A program made the position numbers and the translations under genes. Source: Dichotomocladium elegans (taxonomy: Eukaryota > Mucoromycota > Mucoromycetes > Mucorales > Lichtheimiaceae). Taken from it: a DNA stretch of 64,000 nucleotides. Positions 1 to 9,524 of the stretch are shown in pieces. The DNA is taken from NCBI GenBank assembly GCA_025716815.1, contig JAIXMN010000017.1:806001-870000 (forward strand), written 5' to 3'. How positions within the stretch are numbered: position 1 is the first letter of the stretch; each line of letters opens with the position of its first letter. Below the pieces are notes generated by a model that searched no databases, was not told the DNA's origin, and worked only from the letters and a program-made list of their open reading frames with translations.

Positions 1-212
1 TTTACACTGTTCGTAGTCGTGCAGAGTTATTCGGAAAGGACATAGACTTTATTCGGGAAGGAAGTAAACTCGCTACATTCTGATAATGTACTCGCATGAG
101 CACAGATGTCTTTAGCTGTTTTACTTGTGGTTGGGCAGGTTTAATTAATGCGTCGATTTAGGCAGGAGGAATTGAACTAGGAACAAAAAAGCGAACGACC
201 ACAACACAGGAA
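1..212. other. Flank left of the long-TIR element; no gene seen
   Basis: I see no open frame with a recognisable domain and no repeat shared with the rest of the window. It is simply the sequence outside the left inverted repeat. No clear duplicated TA target site can be read at the junction because both edges lie in A/T runs. Confidence 0.5.
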
Positions 213-762
213 AAATTTTTACCGCGGCCGCCGAAAGGAGAACACCGGTTTCCCCTCTGTTCATCACCGTCCTAAACGTTTTTACTCCCACATCTACTCG
301 AGTTCTCGGTTAACACAGTACTGCTATGATTAAGTGATAAATGCCGATACGCTTTTGCACAACAAATTGCTTTCATTGCGATACAATTTACAAGGACTTA
401 AAGTTATGATTGCACAGCAAAGTCTTCGGTTGGCGTTCTTCTAAACACGTTGTCCTGGTGTGCCATCTTAACACGTCAGCATGCCTGTCAAAGGCTTTGA
501 ATCAGAGAGCACAGCTTCAGAGGATCAGCTATGTAAATTGGAGTTACCAATCATAATGACGGAGGTTATAGATGTGTGTTTCTGCTGCACCGGTATTACG
601 AACCATGTGAAAATGGCGTATGCGCATCTTCCAGTACTCCCAAAGTGCTAGCCACTACCTTCCATCGCGGAACATGACAAGATGATCGTTTTTATATACG
701 AGTTATATGAAGTGTGATAATGGGTCAGTGCAAGAAAAAGGATGGACGGTGCTTATATTGGG
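213..762 (+). repeat. Left long terminal inverted repeat of the two-transposase element
   Basis: The block matches the reverse complement of 5568-6117 almost base for base, with only scattered substitutions such as GATGTGTG against GATGAGTG. The high identity over 550 bp suggests a young insertion or recent TIR homogenisation. It contains a NotI-like GCGGCCGC core close to the tip. Confidence 0.9.
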
Positions 763-871
763 TACGTGAATTCGCGATCGTAAGAATGGACATACGTCTT
801 TGTATACCGAAGTCGACAGGACATACAGACGCGCAGAAGATGAGTATTTAATGTATGGAGCAAATGTTTTA

Positions 872-2068
872 TTATTCTGAAGTGGAAGGGAATGCCCGGA
901 AGATATATTCTTCGCACTTTGAGGGCGTCATTGATTCAAAGACGGTATCAAAGCGATCTCCCACCGTCTTCGTTCCTGCTGGTGTCAGCTGTCGATTGAT
1001 GCAAAATAGTAAGTCGCGTACCAGGTACTCGGCAGCGTTCCAAGACAACTCCTGTTGCGGAAAAATGAAAGGAGTGTGCCCCATTTCCCTCGCTTTTTGG
1101 AAAACCGGCGCGGCCACTTCAGCCGGAAGGGGATCAAATCCGAGAAACAGATCTCTCTTCTCTTCAGCGTGTAAAATCGCCACAACGTCAGAAACAAATT
1201 GGACAAATTCATCTTTGGTAACGCGTCCTTCGAACGATTTTGCCGCAGTGGTGATTATACCAGTATTGTCGAAAGCAATGAGAAGACACAAGTGCGGCTT
1301 CTTATCCTTTACGTTGCTTGTCTGGGATGATGTTTCAGTAGATCGCGCCGGGTACGTACGCCGTCCGTTCACAAGGAATGACACCTCAATAACGAATACA
1401 ACATTTTTGTCAGCGTCAAATTCAGGGCAAGCTAACAATCGGTTGAAGCGGCTTCCGTGCTCTTCTGCCTCTTCGTTCGACAGCTCCACATTAAAGCTTT
1501 TTAATTGCTGAAAAGTGATTCTTGCATTTTTTTGGAGCCATCTCTGCAGTGATACGCGGGAAGGCAGCCCTTCGATGTCTTGATCTGTGCAATGCGAGAG
1601 CACATCCTCGACTGAGCAAACCGGATGGGTGTCCACATATTCCAGAATCGATCTAACCAATTCCTTGCTGAATGACGCTTGGGGTTTCCGACCTCGCTTC
1701 TTGGGCGATTCTTGGTCTGATTGGTAACGAGCAAGGTGGTCTGCGAACGTCGATACCGGCATATTCACGGATTTGGCGGCTTCAGCCATCGGAATGCTGC
1801 ACATGACATACTTCTCCATTGCAGCCTTGACCAATTCTGCATTGTGCCGCTTGTACCCGGTCTTGCTGCCTCGTTTGTACACCTTGTTCGTTTTCGGTGC
1901 AGCCAAGCTTTTGCCGCTTGACACTTTCTTGCTGCGAACTCTACGAACAGAAGCAGTTACATCACCGACGCCAGAGAGTGGAACAGTGCCTGACGACGTA
2001 GCAACTGCAGGTTCGACAACTGCAGTTGCCTCGGCCTCTTCCATGGTGTGGTCAGCTGCATCTATCAT
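872..2068 (-). CDS. Transposase-like protein, DD34E family, first catalytic Asp replaced by Ile (398 aa)
   Basis: A 398-residue open frame. A basic N-terminal stretch (about 43-75) is followed by a helix-turn-helix (about 78-115), a KKRGRKP basic hook at 123-129, a second HTH (about 132-190) and an RNase H-like fold. The fold aligns with the neighbouring transposase: VFVIEVSF (residues 224-231) sits where that protein has VFIDEASF, so the first catalytic Asp is Ile227. The second Asp (312) and the Glu (347, in WNAAE) are kept at the exact 34-residue spacing, but the usual P-Y-SP-x-LNP context has become QQELSWNA. The frame is uninterrupted despite predicted loss of DNA cleavage. That fits a retained DNA-binding partner, regulator or inhibitor; a dead copy that has not yet decayed is the alternative. 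Role is inference. Confidence 0.72.
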   Translation of the reverse strand: MIDAADHTMEEAEATAVVEPAVATSSGTVPLSGVGDVTASVRRVRSKKVSSGKSLAAPKTNKVYKRGSKTGYKRHNAELVKAAMEKYVMCSIPMAEAAKSVNMPVSTFADHLARYQSDQESPKKRGRKPQASFSKELVRSILEYVDTHPVCSVEDVLSHCTDQDIEGLPSRVSLQRWLQKNARITFQQLKSFNVELSNEEAEEHGSRFNRLLACPEFDADKNVVFVIEVSFLVNGRRTYPARSTETSSQTSNVKDKKPHLCLLIAFDNTGIITTAAKSFEGRVTKDEFVQFVSDVVAILHAEEKRDLFLGFDPLPAEVAAPVFQKAREMGHTPFIFPQQELSWNAAEYLVRDLLFCINRQLTPAGTKTVGDRFDTVFESMTPSKCEEYIFRAFPSTSE

Positions 2069-2713
2069 GCGTAAGCTCCTCGCGTGTGGCTCTTTTCGTT
2101 GTCATCTTACCATTGATACTGAACGTGTACGTCTCATGGAAAATACCAGAATCAGTCCGCTCAGGAGCTTAATGATATATCAGCAATGCCAGAGAGGTTA
2201 GTTATAATGAGTGGGGTCAGCTGTGAAGATACCCACATTGATCCTCGGTCTCGTCCTGAAAACTAAAGGTTTTCATTCGGCCTGTCAACATGTAGATGGC
2301 GTCCCTTTCACGTTCGGACATGGTGTCAATCTGCATATCTGTGGTAGTCTGTTCGTTGTTGGCCATGCTGTATGTCGAAAGTCTTCTCTATTATCGTGAG
2401 TGAATGGGTAATCTGTTTAAGCTAATGAGAGACGGATAATTTACCTTGGTAGGGGTTGTGCGATGTGAAGTTTATCTGGAAGAGAGAAGAGATTGGGGAG
2501 AGTAAAAGCAATGGTTCACAAAAGTATGATCGAGATTCCCAGGACAACGATGTTGCATATTCCGCGGATAATCTATTACCTGTTTCCACAGGACAAGGTA
2601 ATGATCTTACCATCCAATACGAGTAGCTATTTTTATAATATGACTAAAAGCGTATGAAATTAGGAAAAGGCAGAAGTGTGGGAAGAGAGGGACATGGGGG
2701 ACGCTTGATTGAT
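2069..2713. other. Intergenic region between the two transposase-like genes
   Basis: No frame with a recognisable domain. It holds the upstream region of the 398-residue gene and the downstream region of the DD34E gene, both on the minus strand. I see no repeat shared with the rest of the window. Confidence 0.4.
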
Positions 2714-4057
2714 CTACAACATTGATTCTTTTTGGCGACATCTCTCGAAAAAGCTAATCGAGTGTCTTATCCAGCCTTCAAAATCACTTGGGGTGACTTT
2801 AGACATGGACTCGGCCAAGCGAGCCACAATGTCATTAGTCATGTTGTCTTCGGTGATCGGATCTTGACGACACAAGGCTTTGACCTTTGAGAAAAACTCC
2901 TCAATCGGGTTAAGAAAAGGCGAGTAGCGGGGCAAGAATACAAGGTGATACCCGCGCTCTTCGACTGCTTCTTTAACGAACAAAGGAGTATGGATAGGTG
3001 CATTATCGCAAACTAAGTACGCACCCCGTCTGTTTTGACCATCGAGCTTGTTCATGACCAAGTGTAAAAACGCCAAAAAGTCAATGCTGGTTGTGCCTCG
3101 CTTAGATTTCTTCGAGGTTGCTCTGGCGGTAGTACCAGTTGACGTCGGCGCTGTTTTGGTGCTTGCTTCGACAAGCCCATTCTTACTGATAGCTGCTAGG
3201 AGTGAAATCGATGGAGCACGGAGGATTGGGACTATCACCCGAGCAGGACAACCTATTTCAGACCTGGCATAATTTCGTCGCATGCTAGAATTGAACGAAG
3301 CTTCGTCTATGAAGACACAGTTGCGCTCATAGTCAAGTATCTTCGTGTCAACCCAGGTGTGGACAAAATCTTGCCTCAACTGCTTAGTCTCTTCATCATC
3401 GCGGCGTTCAGGATATTTTCCAGAACGCTTAAGCGTTAATCGGCACTGATTTACGAGGTGCCGATGCAAGGTGGACACAGAAACGGTGGTGTTGAACTTT
3501 TCAAAGTATTTTTTCCGAATCTGGCCTAATGTTGCGCTGTTATGTTTGCGGATAAACTCCCGAAGAAAAGCGTCGCCCTCCTCGCCGATCTTTCTTTCAG
3601 CTGTTCTTCGTTTGGGCGTTTTCTCCCAATTGCCTCCATTGTCTTTGAATCGGCGAAGGATGTGTCCGACATTCTGTCGTGTCGTGCCCACGATCTCCGC
3701 AGTTTCTGCGTGAGTCATTCCGCACATAATCGCAAAATGAAGTACGCGTTTGATTTCCTTCTCGCTAAGATTCGCGCCATTCTTTCCTCGGCCTTTTCTC
3801 TTGGCTTCGCGTACTGCGACGACTTGTGGTTGTTCAATAACCTCGGAATTCAAGGTAGGTGTCATCGCCGTTCTGACAGCTGACAGCAACGACTGCATGC
3901 CTATCATTTCTTGAGCAGGCGGTGCAGTTATCGCTACCTGGCCGTCCTGGCTGCAGTCACTATTGTCGTTGTCGCTGCTGGTAACATCGTCGGACTCAGT
4001 CTCGGCTGTCATGAAACGATACTCGAGGAAACGGGATTCATCCTCGTCTTCGCTCAT
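2714..4057 (-). CDS. Tc1/mariner (IS630-type) DD34E transposase, 447 aa
   Basis: An acidic N-terminal tail (1-50) leads into a basic KRKGRGK patch (86-92), a helix-turn-helix (about 97-137, with TRQNVGHILRRF) and a second winged region (about 155-205). The catalytic core shows D251 in CVFIDEASF, D351 in LVCDNAPIHT and E386 in LNPIEEFF. The 34 residues between the last two define DD34E. All three metal-binding residues are present and the frame is open, so this is the likely active cut-and-paste enzyme of the element, acting on the flanking TIRs in the nucleus. It sits about 650 bp upstream of its degenerate paralogue, on the same strand. Confidence 0.88.
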   Translation of the reverse strand: MSEDEDESRFLEYRFMTAETESDDVTSSDNDNSDCSQDGQVAITAPPAQEMIGMQSLLSAVRTAMTPTLNSEVIEQPQVVAVREAKRKGRGKNGANLSEKEIKRVLHFAIMCGMTHAETAEIVGTTRQNVGHILRRFKDNGGNWEKTPKRRTAERKIGEEGDAFLREFIRKHNSATLGQIRKKYFEKFNTTVSVSTLHRHLVNQCRLTLKRSGKYPERRDDEETKQLRQDFVHTWVDTKILDYERNCVFIDEASFNSSMRRNYARSEIGCPARVIVPILRAPSISLLAAISKNGLVEASTKTAPTSTGTTARATSKKSKRGTTSIDFLAFLHLVMNKLDGQNRRGAYLVCDNAPIHTPLFVKEAVEERGYHLVFLPRYSPFLNPIEEFFSKVKALCRQDPITEDNMTNDIVARLAESMSKVTPSDFEGWIRHSISFFERCRQKESML

Positions 4058-4078
4058 AGCGTCATGATCTATATCGAC

Positions 4079-4333
4079 TTAGTCCATATGTGAGGTTATG
4101 CGGGCTACAAATAACAAACCATGTTCATCATCTGTACTCTCATCCAGCTTCTCGCGGGTAGCAACTTGGTGAAGACCCAAAGAGTTCAAGGTATCGGCAA
4201 GGTTATGTGTATCAATTGAAAGATCACCGCCTGTAGTGCGGGAATTGATAACTGTCCGATGTATACGTTTGGTAATTCTACCCGAGGAACGAGTTGAGAT
4301 GCTTCGAGTTTTGGTGAACTTGGGAGTGGTCAT
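4079..4333 (-). CDS. Small basic ORF (84 aa) behind a TATA box
   Basis: I do not recognise this protein. It starts MTTPKFTKTRS and is rich in Arg, Ser and Thr in its first half and acidic near the end. A TATATATAG box reads on the minus strand at about 4384-4393, about 50 bases upstream of this ATG, which is why I prefer it to the longer frame beginning at 4456. It lies just upstream of the DD34E gene start and could be an accessory gene of the element or a leader exon. No function is claimed. Confidence 0.35.
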   Translation of the reverse strand: MTTPKFTKTRSISTRSSGRITKRIHRTVINSRTTGGDLSIDTHNLADTLNSLGLHQVATREKLDESTDDEHGLLFVARITSHMD

Positions 4334-4642
4334 TGGGTAATGGAGAAGTGCAAGGAAAAACTTCCGATGAAAGGAGGGGAAGGCTATATATAACAAACTT
4401 TCATAGATTTCTTTTTGACGCAAATAGCTTCTATCTTTGGTGGCACCATGCGCCACTCACACAACATCGTTTTCTTCAACGCAGATTGCGAGATTGTCAT
4501 ATAGGGTCGATATGCCAGCGCAGGCTCAGTGCCTGCCGACCAACCGCATTCTGCATCAGTTGGCTCCTTCCTCTGACTGTTCTCATATTGCTGCGGCTCT
4601 TGCAATTCATCTTTAGCAGCCTCAGCAAGCTGGGGCAGTGCT

Positions 4643-5086
4643 TTACAAGTGGTTAATACATCTAATAATCGAAGATTGGTAATACGTACAAACACAGTCG
4701 GTCAATCGCAAGAGCTTTACTTTATCAGTGATCTCTTTTACGGAGGAAGATGAAAATTCCTGCTCCAAAATGGAAACTTCCGGGGATGGTGTGAACGTTT
4801 CCTCCAGAAGTGGTGTCGACTCCGCATTCTGGCTTGTTAAAAGCTCTGTTGAACGCTTCCCTTTAGTTGTCTGACCATCATCATTAGATGATGGTACATT
4901 ACCTTTCGCAGAGGAAGACCGTGCTTGTTGTATGGCGTCGACAATGTCTGCAATGGAAGTCATTGACATCATAGCAGCCTTCAGCTCCTCTGCTGTCGGA
5001 GCAGTTTTCCTTATCAGACGTTTTCTTGCCGGCGACTTCTTCGCTGGCCGTTCCTTGCCCTTTGTTATATTGACTTTTGCCATCAC
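4643..5086 (-). CDS. Lysine-rich ORF inside the long-TIR element (147 aa), function unknown
   Basis: The first 30 residues are strongly basic (KKSPARKRLIRK), resembling a nuclear localisation or DNA-binding tail; the middle is Ser/Thr/Glu rich. It may continue by splicing: a GTAAAG donor-like site lies near 4733, and a downstream frame to 4384 reads a plausible helical stretch (KALPQLAEAAKDELQEPQQ). The phase of that join is not certain. Together with the 84-residue ORF this would give the element a third, non-transposase gene. Family unknown. Confidence 0.35.
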   Translation of the reverse strand: MMAKVNITKGKERPAKKSPARKRLIRKTAPTAEELKAAMMSMTSIADIVDAIQQARSSSAKGNVPSSNDDGQTTKGKRSTELLTSQNAESTPLLEETFTPSPEVSILEQEFSSSSVKEITDKVKLLRLTDCVCTYYQSSIIRCINHL

Positions 5087-5567
5087 CGCAGGAAAATATT
5101 TGCTACAGTGCGAATGAAGCTGAGTGAAATATGGAACGTGAGGTTCCCTGTAAGGTCAGCGCATAAGTTCACTGATCCAGATATTTATCGCTGTACAACG
5201 CAGTACATCAGCAATCACCACTCCTCGATCTCCGCATTTGCTTCGGCTTCCTACATCCTTGGACGGATCCTCCTTATTTCCGCGACAGCGGGAGAATACG
5301 CAAAAGCTCCGCGCAGTGATACCAACATATTCTCAAGGGAATAGTTTATCGATAAGATTATGCCACGCCTTCATCATAACCTCAAGCATCACATACACCT
5401 ATCGATCGTCAGAACTTTGCGATATCCGAACCCTTGCTCCAACGCTTGACATAGTCAAGTTATTTTCTAAACGCTCCTTAGGAAGCATGTTACACTCAAA
5501 AGCCGAGGCTCAATGCCCTCGAACACCACAACTCGAAGTCGAACAGCTTCGAAGGCGGAATAGCAGC

Positions 5568-6117
5568 CCCAGTATAAGCACCGTCCACCCTTTTCCTTGC
5601 ACTGACCCATTATCACACTTCATATAACTCGTATATAAAAACGATCATCTTGTCATGTTCCGCGATGGAAGGTAGTGGCTAGCACTTTGGGAGTACTGGA
5701 AGATGCGCATACGCCATTTTCATATGGTTCGTAATACCGGTGCAGCAGAAACACTCATCTATAACCTCCGTCATTATGATTGGTAACTCCAATTTACATA
5801 GCTGATCCTCTGAAGCTGTGCTCTCTGATTCAAAGCCTTTGACAGGCATGCTGACGTGTTAAGATGGCACACCAGGACAACGTGTTTAGAAGAACGCCAA
5901 CCGAAGACTTTGCTGTGCAATCATAACTTTAAGTCCTTGTAAATTGTATCGCAATGAAAGCAATTTGTTGTGCAAAAGCGTATAGGCATTTATCACTTAA
6001 TCATAGCAGTACTGTGTTAACCGAGAACTCGAGTAGATGTGGGAGTAAAAACGTTTAGGATGGTGATGAACAGAGGGGAAACTGGTGTTCTCCTTTCGGC
6101 GGCCGCGGTAAAAATTT
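5568..6117 (-). repeat. Right long terminal inverted repeat of the two-transposase element
   Basis: This is the inverted partner of 213-762. It ends with GCGGCCGCGGTAAAAATTT, after which the sequence becomes the palindromic tip of DIRS-1. Confidence 0.9.
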
Positions 6118-6131
6118 GTTGGTTAGTCCTA

Positions 6132-6274
6132 GGACTAACCGAACCGGATCCCATTGAATGCTGTGATCATCTCTCAGCTTTATTTTTATAGCGATTGAAA
6201 CTATACCAATAAAAAAAATTTTTTAAAGAAAATCTAAAAGGTCTAAGTAAACTGTCCTGAACACCTCGATCATC
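6132..6274 (+). repeat. DIRS-1 inverted terminal repeat (left)
   Basis: The sequence is the reverse complement of 11960-12095, including the shared AT-rich block around TATAGCGATTGAAACTATACC and the inner end TCCTGAACACCTCGATCAT. Confidence 0.85.
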
Positions 6275-6317
6275 GAGCGAAGCTGGGCAAGAAATTGGTG
6301 TGGGAGGGAGGGACCTT

Positions 6318-6425
6318 CAATGGGATCCAGTTCGGTTAGTCCGTTGGACTCAGCCAATTGTCCTAGAGAATCGTAGGACAATTGGCTGAGTCCAACGGAC
6401 TCGAACCGGAACCCATCGAATGCTG
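6318..6425. repeat. DIRS-1 internal complementary region
   Basis: The first part (6318-6345) is complementary to the outer edge of the left ITR at about 6132-6154. The second part (about 6380-6425) is complementary to the outer edge of the right ITR at about 12067-12110. The two halves meet at a short hairpin (AATTGTCCTAG...GTAGGACAATT). In DIRS elements this region templates the joining of the two ends into a circle. Confidence 0.85.
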
Positions 6426-6498
6426 AAATACAACAAAGCAGCTAATGAGCGATGGGAAAGAAACAAAGAGAAGGAGAGCAATTGAAACCACTGAAAGC

Positions 6499-7548
6499 CT
6501 AATCCTCCGTGGTACTACCCAAAACCCTGTCAGAAAGGTTGTGTTCGCGTTGTATCGTACGGTGGTAGTGATTATTGAAAACAGTGCTTGAAGACCAATT
6601 ACCCATGACTAAGACGTCATCCAGGGAAGCACCTCGAGTTAAAGCAAGATCCGAAGCCACCGAGCGAAGGGAAGGAGGCGTGGAAGAGCCGTAGTCGTCT
6701 GGTGCTGAGAGGCGCATGAGCCGTTGAAGCCAGCCGGAAATAGTGGACACCTTTAAAGGCGAAGAAACCAAGACGCTATTGACGAATAGAGCATCAGGGG
6801 GTCTACGTGAGGCGTCGGGATGGTCGCGTAATGCACAAAACGCAGCCACCGGACACAAGCCATTATCCCGTGTCAAAGGATGAAGAACTAAAGTCTTGAT
6901 AATGCGTCTGCCGTTCCTGGTTTCCTTAGGCGCCTGAACGCAAAGGTTCAAATGGCCCACCTCTGTAATCCTTGAATGTAAAAGGCTGATCCGATGTAGG
7001 TCTGATGGGCGCATGAAAGCGGCTGCCGCCAACAGAAAAGCCGTCTTTTGATTCAGCAGAGAGAGTTTAGTTGTGGAAGAGGAGGGGACTGTAGAAAGGA
7101 ATTGTAGAGTTTTGGTGAGATCCCAATGAGGTTTCTCCATTGGTAGCGGTGGAGCTGCGTGAGTGATCCGTTGAAGAAAAAGGTGCAAGTTCGCGTCGTC
7201 CCGAACTGTTTCTGCGTTCTTGTGCAGTAGCAAAGCACTGGTGCGGAAAAGCTTGATGGTGTTGATTGCATAACCCTGAGAAAGGGCAGCAGACAGGAAA
7301 TTAATTAAGTCAGTGGCGGAAAAGTTACTGACGTCCACTCCTGTATGGGAGGCCCAATAAACAAAACGGCGCTGTCCCGCTAAGTATGTCCGATTCGTAG
7401 AGGACATGCGCAACAGAGGTTCACAGAGGGTGTTCAGAGCAGCTGCGGAATAGCCTTGCCCGTCAAAACGTCGCCTGATAGCGGCCACACGCTGAGCATC
7501 CAGGTGCGATTGGTCCATGGGTAGCGTGCGGAAGGGGATATCAGACAT
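6499..7548 (-). CDS. DIRS-1 tyrosine recombinase (349 aa)
   Basis: Integrates the circular cDNA of the retroelement. I start it at the Met at 7548 (MSDIPFR), because the longer open frame to 8301 only shadows the RT/RNase H gene. The N-terminal SAM-like core-binding domain covers about 35-150 (NFLSAALSQGY). The catalytic domain shows the first Arg in FMRPSDLHRI, the second Arg in SLRSVASDLALTRGAS, a Trp in GNWSSS and the Tyr nucleophile in NNHYHR. The frame is intact and overlaps the end of the RT gene by about 115 bases, as is usual for DIRS. Confidence 0.87.
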   Translation of the reverse strand: MSDIPFRTLPMDQSHLDAQRVAAIRRRFDGQGYSAAALNTLCEPLLRMSSTNRTYLAGQRRFVYWASHTGVDVSNFSATDLINFLSAALSQGYAINTIKLFRTSALLLHKNAETVRDDANLHLFLQRITHAAPPLPMEKPHWDLTKTLQFLSTVPSSSTTKLSLLNQKTAFLLAAAAFMRPSDLHRISLLHSRITEVGHLNLCVQAPKETRNGRRIIKTLVLHPLTRDNGLCPVAAFCALRDHPDASRRPPDALFVNSVLVSSPLKVSTISGWLQRLMRLSAPDDYGSSTPPSLRSVASDLALTRGASLDDVLVMGNWSSSTVFNNHYHRTIQREHNLSDRVLGSTTED

Positions 7549-9052
7549 ATATGCTGCTGCGGTGGCAGGAGAATTGGGGGTCCCGCTGCGAGACGGCGAA
7601 GCAGCGGGAACCAAAGAGCCGATGGCCAGTAAGGGACTGCGATCGTCCCTGCTACTCCTTCTCGGGCAATCTTGCAAAGGCACTTCAGAATCAACGGCCA
7701 AGGAGGGTGGATCCACGGGCGACGAAAGTCTGTCCAGGGGAGAGTCATTGCATCGACCGCTGCGGCCCCGGGATCCGGATGGCGAGCGACATACACTGGG
7801 AGAAGGTGGTTCGTACGGTCGGCGAAAAGATCCACGTCGTGGGGTCCGAATGTGCGTTGGAGAGTCTGAAATGTTGATGGCCGTACCTGCCACATCTGAT
7901 GATGCATGAAGTTCCGGGAGGCGTGATCTGCTTGAACATTGTCGATCCCGCGGATGTGCTGAGCCTTGATCTGAAGACTGCGCGATAAACACAGTTCCCA
8001 AAGGGTGGTCGCTAGCTGGCAGAGCGACAGGGAACGAGTGCCGCCTTGTTTGTTGACATATGCAGACGCCGTAATGTTGTCTGTGTGGATAAGGATGGAC
8101 GTGTGCGTCAGGTGCCGGAAGGTCTGTAGAGCGAGATGGATGGCCCGGAGCTCCCGCCAGTTGATTGGCTGACTCGCTTCGTCTTCCGTCCAGATGCCTT
8201 GGATGGTCTGTTGGCCCAGGACTGCTCCCCAGCCTAAGTCGCTTGCGTCCACAAACAACATATGTTGGGGAGACGGGCTCAGTAGGGAGCATCCGTTCCA
8301 AGCTTGAAGGTTCTGGTACCAGAGGCGGAGTTCGTGTATACAGTCATTCGGCAGAGGAAGGGGAACATCCCAGTCCGCGGGGCGTGACACCGACTGATTT
8401 TTGAACCGCATGAGGGCCTGAGTATACAGGTGAACTGGAAAAACAGCTATCGTGGCTGCCCATATGCGCATCATTAAGCTGTGTACTCTCCGCGGTGTCT
8501 GGCAAGGCTGTTGAATCAGGGCTTTGATAGACTTGCGCAGATCCCTCAGTTTGGATCCTGGCAGCTGGGCAGTCATTGAGACCGAGTCCAAGGTGAAGCC
8601 CAAATGGTCCAGGCGCTGGGAGGGATTGAGTTGAGATTTCTTGAGGTTGACAATCCACCCTAAGTCCTGTAGTTTTTGGAGCATTAATCGTGTATGCTGT
8701 TGTGCTTGTACCTGAGACTCTGCCATAAGGAGCCAGTCGTCCAGATATGCGGAAATCCGGATACCCTGGGTGCGTGCCCATTTCAGTATGGGCTTGGTGA
8801 GACTGGTGAAGAGCCACGGGACTATGGACAAACCGAAGGCTGCTGTTCGAAATTGGAATGTTTTGCCTTCGAAACGAAAACGCAAGTAGCGGCGAGAATG
8901 ACGATGAATGAGGATATGGAGGAAGGCGTCTGAAAGGTCGATAGACGTCATGTAATCGCGTGGGCAGAGAAGCTGCACCACCTGCGGAAGAGTTTCCATT
9001 TTGAAGTGTGGAGGGAAAGAAACCGATTCAGGCGCTTCAGGTTGAGGATCTC
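7434..9052 (-). pseudogene. DIRS-1 reverse transcriptase/RNase H, 5' part displaced
   Basis: From the N-terminus it reads an RT palm (HFKMETL, SIDLSDAFLH, FGLSIVPWLFT, then the catalytic YLDD in ISAYLDDWLL), a connection domain and RNase H (FVDASDLGWG, NWRELRAIHLAL, IHTDNITASAY, ADHASR). These are the expected metal-binding positions. The amino-terminal fingers of the RT lie beyond a 1.63 kb insertion, at 10663-10951. Reading frame within this part is intact, with a probable one-base indel near 9030 where the NLKRLN motif appears in another frame. The gene as a whole cannot be translated. Confidence 0.82.
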
Positions 9053-9524
9053 TGGGAGTATAACACGCCACACTCTAAATATATATATCTATATACTACT
9101 ATAATAATATATATGCTTGTGTTACACAACGTTGCCTATATATGTAAAATGGGTCGGGGAGTCCAAAAATAATCATTTCAAACCCCGCTACCTATTGCAC
9201 TTCCCTAGAAAACTTGTTTTTTCTTTGTTTTATCTATAAACACACCATACCATACTCCCTGAATGGTTATGATCTATTTCTGGAAAACTTTTATAACTTG
9301 TCATTCATTTTTAGTAACTGAATCTACTATTTTTCAGCAATTAATGACCATTTTTTTTTTATGCCAATTTTACAATATTTTAGCTGCATAACTATAGCAA
9401 TAAATACAGCAATCTTTATGTGAAAGTTGTCCCTACTATATTACGGTGTTACAAAGCCTGTGAAACCTCAAAATCAAGGTGAATGACTGCCTCATTTAAT
9501 ATATGTTTTTAAAGGCTCCCAAAT

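Larger units (their letters stand above)
213..6117 (-). mobile_element. Tc1/mariner-type DNA transposon with about 550 bp TIRs and two transposase-like genes
   Basis: The element is bounded by inverted repeats of about 550 bp that meet the outside at AAATTTTTACCGCGG on the left and its complement on the right. Between them lie, on the minus strand, a small ORF cluster (5086-4079), an intact DD34E transposase (4057-2714) and a second transposase-like gene with a changed catalytic residue (2068-872). Tc1/mariner elements usually carry one gene and short TIRs, so the size (5.9 kb), TIR length and two paralogous genes are unusual. A TA target duplication is not clear. DIRS-1 starts only a few bases beyond the right end. 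Confidence 0.8.

Noticed and set aside
855..2201. Plus-strand open frames across the 398-residue gene
   Set aside because: No domains, and they mirror the minus-strand transposase-like frame, which has recognisable HTH and RNase H-fold motifs.
7549..8301. Upstream extension of the DIRS-1 recombinase frame to a Met at 8301
   Set aside because: The extension runs opposite-phase through the RNase H coding region and has the odd Ser/Pro/Arg composition of a shadow frame. The recombinase domain itself starts after 7548.
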